Part shown: positions 59,550-64,000 of the stretch, one piece after another | Numbering within the stretch: the first letter of the stretch is position 1 | How the letters are laid out: every line of letters starts with the position of its first letter | DNA from: VAZQ01 sp963712565 | Lineage (GTDB): Bacteria; Pseudomonadota; Alphaproteobacteria; Rhizobiales; Xanthobacteraceae | Assembly (NCBI GenBank): GCA_963712565.1 | Contig: CAVQIP010000053.1 | Coordinates: 124,001-188,000 of the forward strand | Direction of reading: 5' to 3' | Length of the DNA: 64,000 bases | The notes under the pieces: model-generated | Database searches by the model: none | Told to the model about the DNA's origin: nothing | Seen by the model: the letters and a program-made list of their open reading frames with translations, nothing else | Program-made: the position numbers and the translations under genes

Positions 59550-60603
59550 GTGGACAGCAACGGCGGTAAAGCGCCCGACGTCAATCCGGCGCTGCTGCAC
59601 AAGAAAATGTTGCAACTGTTGAGCAGCCTGTGGGTCACCCGGGCGGTGGGAACGTTCGCGCGCCTCGGGCTTGCCGATGTGATGGAGGACGGCGTCGAGG
59701 ATCACGCCGCGATCGCCGCGGCCCGCGGTCTCGTTCCCGATCGCGTCTATCGACTGCTGCGCGCCCTCTCCACCGTCGGGATCGTGATCGAGCCGGCACG
59801 CGGGCGCTTCGCACTCACGCCGCTCGGGCGCCTGCTCGGCTCGCACGCGCCCAACAATACCCGCACCACGGCGATCTTCCTCAACGACTATTTCGCCGAC
59901 ATGTGGATGCATCTCGATGACGCGCTCACCGGCGAGCGCACCGCGTTCGAGGCGCTCAAGGGTCGTCCGTTCTTCGACTGGCTGACCGAGCATCCGGACG
60001 AGGCCAGGCGTTTCAATCGCATGATGCTCGAGGTGCACGGCCCGGAGACCCCGGCGATCGTCGCCGCCTACGACTTCTCGCCGTTCGAGCACATCGTCGA
60101 TATCGGCGGCGGCAACGGCTCGCTGCTGTCCGCCGTGCTGGCGGTCTACCCGAACCCGCGCGCGACCCTGTTCGACATGGCGGAAGCGATCGCCGCGGCG
60201 AAGCGCGGCGAGGGCGGCCCGCTGCCCGGACGTCACCTTTCTCGCCGGGGACGTCTTCACGACCGCGGCGCCCGAAGGCGGCGATCTCTACCTGATCCGC
60301 CACCTCATGCACGATTACGACGACCGGGATTGTGTTCGCATTCTCGCCAATGTGCGCCGCGCCATGCGGCCGAACGCGCGCGTGCTCGTGCTCGAAGCGC
60401 CGTTGCCCTCCGACGACAGTCCCGGCCCGGGCCGGTGGCTGGACCTGCAGGTGATGTTGCTGTGCGGCGGACGCGAGCGCACGGTCGAGCAATATGCCGG
60501 CCTGTTCGACCGCGCCGGCCTGCGCCTTTCCCGGACGATCCCGACGGGGCATCCGGCGATGACCGTGGTCGAAGCGGTGGCGGCGGACGGCGCTCGTGGC
60601 TGA
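59550..60603 (+). pseudogene. Class I O-methyltransferase (acetylserotonin-type), apparent frameshift
   Basis: 350 residues if one base in the CCC at 60225-60227 is removed. N-terminal dimerisation part: HKKMLQLLSSLWVTRAVGTFARLGLADVME and ALSTVGIVIEPARGRFALTPLGRLLGS. SAM site: VDIGGGNGSLLSAVLAVYPNPRATLFDM. After the shift, DVTFLAGDVFTTAAPEGGDLYLIRHLMHDYDDRDCVRILANVRRAM carries the catalytic His-Asp segment typical of plant-type O-methyltransferases. GTG start at 59550 follows GGAGC. The stop overlaps the following gene's start by eight bases, implying coupling. Without correction it would end in a long unrelated tail. The 293 bp upstream hold no gene. Confidence 0.85.
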
Positions 60604-61864
60604 CGGATCGGCGACGCGCGCGGCGGAGGCAGCGCCGATCCGGCGGCGGCATGTCATCTACGTCGAAGGCTATGACCCGCAGGGCGCCGAGGGCTACTAC
60701 GGCCTGTTCGATCGCGGCTTCAAGCGCTTTCTCAAGATCTGGCCGCTGGCGGCGCGGCTCGGCGAATTGCAGCTGGAGTCGCAGGAATTCGCGCACTGGA
60801 CCATCGAGGCGTCGGGCCCGAACTGGCGGGTTTTTACCCGCTACGATTTCCTGCGCCAGGAACACATCATCCGCGCCAACATGGCCGAGCCGTTGCGGCG
60901 GCAGATCGCCCGCGCGTTGGCCTGGGCCTTCGACTATCTCGTCAGCGGCGCGATCCTCCGGGTGCTGCGGGCGTCCTGGGAATTCGGTCTCGCGCTGATC
61001 CATTTCCAGCTGCTGCTGATCTGGTGGCTCGCGCTGTCGGTCGCCGGCGGATGGCTGGTCGCGCTCGCGCTGACGCGCGACCTCGGCCTGCCCGGCGCGC
61101 TCAGCGGTCTCGTCGGCGTCGTCGCCGCGCTGGCGATCTTCTTCGCGCTGCGGCCGCTCGCCAACCGCTGGTTCGTCGTCCAGATCAACAGTCACTGGCC
61201 CTATCTGTGCGAGTTCGCGCGCGGGGAAGCCACCTGCTTCGATGACCCGATCGAGGCCTGCGCGCGCCGCGTCGTCGCGGCGGTGCGTGCGAACGAGGCC
61301 GACGAGATCATCGTGCTCGCCCACAGCGGCGGGTGCGCGCTGGCGCCCGCGGTGATCACGCGCGCGCTCGAGCTCGACCCCGATGTCGGCCGGCGCGGGC
61401 CGCCGTTGGTGCTGCTCACGCTCGGCTCGATCGCGCCGGGAGCCGCGCTGCATCCCAAGGCGGTGCGGCTGCGCGCCGCGTTCGCGCGCGTCGCGGTCGA
61501 GCCGTCGGTGCGGTGGATCGATTCCCAGTCGCGCAAGGACGTGCTCAATTTCTGGGATTTCGACCCGGTCGACGGCATCGGCGTTCACGTCGGCGGCGCG
61601 CGCTGCAATCCGCTGGTTTGGAAGGTGCGTTTCCGCGACATGCTGTCGCCGGCCCTCTACCGCCGCATCCACTTCAACTTCTTCCGGCTGCACTACCAGT
61701 TCATCATGGCGAACGACCGGCGCGCGCCGTACGACTATTTCATGCTGGTCTGCGGCCCGGTGCCGGTCGCGGCCTGGGCCGCGAATCCCACCGGCATGCT
61801 CGCGGCATTCGGAGCGGACGGCAGCCTGGCCGCGGATCGCGAGGACTCCGCGGCGACGGCGTGA
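60596..61864 (+). CDS. Membrane protein with split alpha/beta-hydrolase-like domain, unknown
   Basis: 422 residues from GTG 60596. N-terminal VIYVEGYDPQGAEGYYGLF resembles the first strand and turn of alpha/beta hydrolases. Two long hydrophobic hairpins follow (ALIHFQLLLIWWLALSVAGGWLVALAL and GLVGVVAALAIFFALRPL, ~133-187). The second soluble part has a nucleophile-like elbow LAHSGGCALAP (Ser244), LLTLGSIAPGAALHP and DSQSRKDVLNFWDFDPVDGIG. The whole is an Arg-rich inner-membrane protein. Homologues without assigned function exist in rhizobia (recalled). Overlap with the methyltransferase suggests a shared small-molecule or lipid pathway. Confidence 0.75.
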   Translation: MADGSATRAAEAAPIRRRHVIYVEGYDPQGAEGYYGLFDRGFKRFLKIWPLAARLGELQLESQEFAHWTIEASGPNWRVFTRYDFLRQEHIIRANMAEPLRRQIARALAWAFDYLVSGAILRVLRASWEFGLALIHFQLLLIWWLALSVAGGWLVALALTRDLGLPGALSGLVGVVAALAIFFALRPLANRWFVVQINSHWPYLCEFARGEATCFDDPIEACARRVVAAVRANEADEIIVLAHSGGCALAPAVITRALELDPDVGRRGPPLVLLTLGSIAPGAALHPKAVRLRAAFARVAVEPSVRWIDSQSRKDVLNFWDFDPVDGIGVHVGGARCNPLVWKVRFRDMLSPALYRRIHFNFFRLHYQFIMANDRRAPYDYFMLVCGPVPVAAWAANPTGMLAAFGADGSLAADREDSAATA

Positions 61865-61914
61865 GGACAGGGGCGATTCAAGCCGACGGCGAGCCGACCC
61901 CCCGACTTTTCGCA

Positions 61915-62334
61915 TCATCCCTGCGACAGGCGATCGATGACCTCTTGCGGCAGCGGCGCCGCCTTCATCGTGCCATTGCTCGGATCGCCCTGCACCCACA
62001 CCCGGGTCTCGAAGCCTTCGACCGCGAGCGCGCCGTTCTTGAACAGCCGGTGCCGCAGGTCGAAGCTCGAGCGGCGGAGCTCGGTGACGGTGGTCTCGAT
62101 CGTCACGTCGTCGCCGAACCGGGTCGGAATGAGAAAGCGGGAATGGGCATTGACCAGCGGATGCCCCGAGAAGTCGTAGGCCTTGAGATAGTCGTGCTTG
62201 GTCATGCCGAGCGCGCGCTCGATCAGCGCCGAGGTGCTGGCGTCGAAAAACGCGAAATAGCGCGGGTAGTAGACGATTCCGGCCGGGTCGCAGTCGCCCC
62301 ATTCGATGCGGACGACGCGGCTGTTGACGAGCAT
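61915..62334 (-). CDS. 4-hydroxybenzoyl-CoA-type acyl-CoA thioesterase
   Basis: 139 residues, hot-dog fold. RIEWGDCDPAGIVYYPRYFAFFD places catalytic D16 as in 4-hydroxybenzoyl-CoA thioesterase, then HSRFLIPTRFGDDVTIETTVTELRRSSFDLRHRLFKNG. Cytoplasmic. Third gene of a thiolase-dehydrogenase-thioesterase transcript (18 bp after the SDR), suggesting removal of CoA from aromatic or branched acyl-CoA intermediates. Convergent with the membrane protein gene. Confidence 0.85.
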   Translation of the reverse strand: MLVNSRVVRIEWGDCDPAGIVYYPRYFAFFDASTSALIERALGMTKHDYLKAYDFSGHPLVNAHSRFLIPTRFGDDVTIETTVTELRRSSFDLRHRLFKNGALAVEGFETRVWVQGDPSNGTMKAAPLPQEVIDRLSQG

Positions 62335-62352
62335 CTGGTCCTCGCGAGTGGT

Positions 62353-63114
62353 TCAGCGCGGCGCCAGGCGCAGCGCGCCGTCGAGGCGGATCACCTCGCC
62401 GTTGATATACGTGTTCTCGATGATGTGGCGCGCGAGCGCGGCGAACTGATCGGGACGGCCGAGCAGCTTGGGGAACGGAACCGCCGCGGCCAGGCTCTTC
62501 TGCGCCTCCTCGGGCAACGCCATCAGCATCGGCGTGTGGAAGATGCCCGGCGCGATGGCGTTGACGCGGATGCCGAACTGCGCGAACTCGCGTGCCGCCG
62601 GCAGCGTCAGCGCGGCGACGCCGCCCTTGGAGGAGGCATAGGCGGCCTGGCCGATCTGCCCCTCGAAGGCGGCGACCGACGCGGTCGAGATGATGACCCC
62701 GCGCTCGCCGTCCGCCAGCGGGCTCAAGCTCTGCATGTCGGCGGCGACGAGCCGCATCATGTTGAACGTGCCGACGAGATTGATGGCGATGACGCGCTCG
62801 AACTCGGCGAGCGGCATCGGGCCGTCGCGGCCGACGATGCGCTTGGCCGGCCCGACCCCGGCGCAATTGATGAGGATGCGCGCGGCGCCGTGGCGGTCGC
62901 GCGCTTGCGCCAGCGCGGCCGCGGATTGCTCGCCATTGGTGACGTCGCAAGGCAGCGCCAGACCGCCGATCTTCTGCGCGACCGCGCGCGCGCCGTCGAG
63001 ATTGACGTCGAGGCAGGCGACCTTGGCGCCGGCGCGTGCCAGCTCGCTCGCGGTCGCGGCGCCGAGGCCGGAGGCGCCGCCGGTCACGACGGCGGCGTGT
63101 CCCTTGATGTCCAT
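62353..63114 (-). CDS. SDR family 3-hydroxyacyl-CoA dehydrogenase-like
   Basis: 253 residues. TGGASGLGAATASELARAGAKVACLDVN binds NAD (acidic residue after beta-2). Catalytic STASVAAFEGQIGQAAYASSKGG includes Tyr and Lys; RVNAIAPGIFHTPMLMALPEEAQKSLAAAVPFPKLLGRPDQFAALARHIIEN and NGEVIRLDGALRLAPR match the type II 3-hydroxyacyl-CoA (HSD17B10-like) dehydrogenases. Two bp after the thiolase gene, so both are one operon in beta-oxidation-like degradation. Confidence 0.9.
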   Translation of the reverse strand: MDIKGHAAVVTGGASGLGAATASELARAGAKVACLDVNLDGARAVAQKIGGLALPCDVTNGEQSAAALAQARDRHGAARILINCAGVGPAKRIVGRDGPMPLAEFERVIAINLVGTFNMMRLVAADMQSLSPLADGERGVIISTASVAAFEGQIGQAAYASSKGGVAALTLPAAREFAQFGIRVNAIAPGIFHTPMLMALPEEAQKSLAAAVPFPKLLGRPDQFAALARHIIENTYINGEVIRLDGALRLAPR

Positions 63115-63116
63115 GG

Positions 63117-64000
63117 TCAGTGGTTCCGTGCGGAGGGGGCGTCGGGGTTTTCGACCAGCAGCGCGATGCCCTGGCCGCCGCCGATGCAGGCGGAGGCGAT
63201 GCCGTAGCGCAGCCGCGCGCGCTGGAGCTCGCGCGCCAGCGTGAGTGCCAGCCGCACGCCGGTTGCGCCCAGCGGATGGCCGATGGCGATCGCGCCGCCG
63301 TTGACGTTGAGCTTGGCTTCATCGATGCCGAGCTCGCGCGCGCAGGCCATGACTTGCGCGCCGAACGCCTCGTTGATCTCGAAACGGTCGATATCCGACA
63401 GCGCGAGGCCGGCGCGCGCGAGCAGCGCCTGGATCGCCGGCACCGGTCCGATGCCCATGATCTGGGGCGGCACGCCCACGGTCGCGCCGGCGACGATGCG
63501 GGCGAGCGGCGGCTTGCCGGATTTCTGCGCGTAGGTGGAGGAGGCGACGAGCGCGGCCGCCGCGCCATCGACGATGGCCGAGGAGTTGCCGCCGGTCTGC
63601 ACCCCGCCGAAGGCGGGGCGGATGGCGGCGAGCGCCTCGACCGGCGAGGGGCGCACATGGGTGTCGGCGGCGAGCTCCTTGGCGCCCCTGAGCTTGAGCT
63701 CGCGCGGCTGGTAGCCCGCGCGTTCGAACGTCTCGCTCTTCAGCGCGGCGATCTCGCCGGCGAGGAAGCCCGATGTCTGCGCCGCCAGCGCGCGCGCGAA
63801 GCTCTGCGCGGCAAAGGCGTCGACCTGCGGCCGCGTGATCTGATATTGCCGCGCGAGGTTCTCGGCGGTGTCGCCCATGGTCGCATTGGGCGCCGGATCG
63901 AGCAGCGCTTCCCACAGAAAGTCCTTGAAATCGACCGCGCCCATGCGGAACCCGCGCATGGTGTAGGAGGCGATCGGGTTGCGGCTCATGGACTCGGTGC
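63117..64000 (-). CDS. Acetyl-CoA acyltransferase (thiolase), N terminus outside window
   Basis: The C-terminal 294 residues are in the window; the first part, including the acyl-accepting cysteine, lies beyond 64000. An in-frame ATG at 63989 is internal, not the start. Visible: MGDTAENLARQYQITRPQVDAFAAQSFARA, GGVQTGGNSSAIVDGAAA, FEINEAFGAQVMA, NVNGGAIAIGHPLGATGVR (catalytic His) and ASACIGGGQGIALLVEN (catalytic Cys). Degradative thiolase forming acetyl-CoA or another short acyl-CoA. First visible gene of the operon. Confidence 0.93.
   Translation of the reverse strand, partial: TESMSRNPIASYTMRGFRMGAVDFKDFLWEALLDPAPNATMGDTAENLARQYQITRPQVDAFAAQSFARALAAQTSGFLAGEIAALKSETFERAGYQPRELKLRGAKELAADTHVRPSPVEALAAIRPAFGGVQTGGNSSAIVDGAAAALVASSTYAQKSGKPPLARIVAGATVGVPPQIMGIGPVPAIQALLARAGLALSDIDRFEINEAFGAQVMACARELGIDEAKLNVNGGAIAIGHPLGATGVRLALTLARELQRARLRYGIASACIGGGQGIALLVENPDAPSARNH

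Noticed and set aside
60305..63658. A very long minus-strand open frame (over 1,100 codons) across several genes
   Set aside because: It runs opposite to and out of frame with recognisable genes (methyltransferase, membrane protein, thioesterase, SDR), is Arg/Ala-rich throughout and has no domain. It is a by-product of high GC content.
1..64000. CRISPR arrays, tRNA or rRNA genes, integrases, insertion sequences
   Set aside because: None was recognised on either strand. The direct repeats present are short palindromic intergenic elements without regular spacers.

Overview
GC-rich chromosomal window from an alphaproteobacterium, most likely a Hyphomicrobiales member of the Xanthobacteraceae/Nitrobacteraceae type. 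This placement is inferred from gene content: several TctC/Bug binding proteins, an alphaproteobacterial-style sox cluster, a two-gene indolepyruvate oxidoreductase of the type common in Bradyrhizobium relatives, mutS near glnD, and short palindromic repeats typical of the order. No rRNA, tRNA, CRISPR array, integrase or insertion sequence was recognised.

Left end (1-5 kb): a regulator-like gene running off the left edge and a divergent DUF899 gene, both broken by single-base indels. Then an FMN-dependent 2-hydroxyacid oxidase gene diverges from an isocitrate/isopropylmalate-family dehydrogenase gene across a perfect 22-bp palindrome, followed by a small globin.

Sulfur island (5.1-20.4 kb): ArsR-type regulator and periplasmic thioredoxin (soxS, soxR), a second thioredoxin (soxW), an exported DsrE-family protein, soxXA on the minus strand, and soxYZBCD, a flavocytochrome c pair and a metallo-hydrolase on the plus strand. 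Together these encode periplasmic thiosulfate and sulfide oxidation to sulfate. A Bug binding protein separates this from a BigR/SqrR-type persulfide-response module: regulator, rhodanese-membrane protein and TSUP exporter, divergent from an ETHE1-like persulfide dioxygenase. Both ArsR regulators keep the two cysteines used for persulfide sensing.

Transport and nitrogen metabolism (20.5-48.7 kb): a methyltransferase, a sugar-type ABC transporter, a guanidino-hydrolase/ornithine aminotransferase/Lrp module, an SDR, a class A penicillin-binding protein, glnD, an ssuACB-like transporter with OsmC, a frameshifted mutS, a second nitrate/taurine-type binding protein and permease, two more Bug proteins and an ACMSD-like amidohydrolase.

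Right part (48.8-64 kb): iorA/iorB (both with an apparent frameshift), the B and radical SAM components of the AmmeMemoRadiSam system, an epimerase homologue without the usual catalytic Tyr/Lys, a TRAP transporter, a frameshifted O-methyltransferase overlapping an unknown two-part membrane protein, and a thiolase/dehydrogenase/thioesterase operon running off the right edge.

Apparent indels hit six genes (the regulator, DUF899, mutS, iorA, iorB and the O-methyltransferase) and most fall in short G/C runs. The protein reading on either side stays conserved, which looks more like residual assembly error than decay. The least ordinary biology is the exported DsrE protein inside the sox cluster, the AmmeMemoRadiSam pair without a visible AMMECR1 gene, and the membrane protein at 60.6-61.9 kb.
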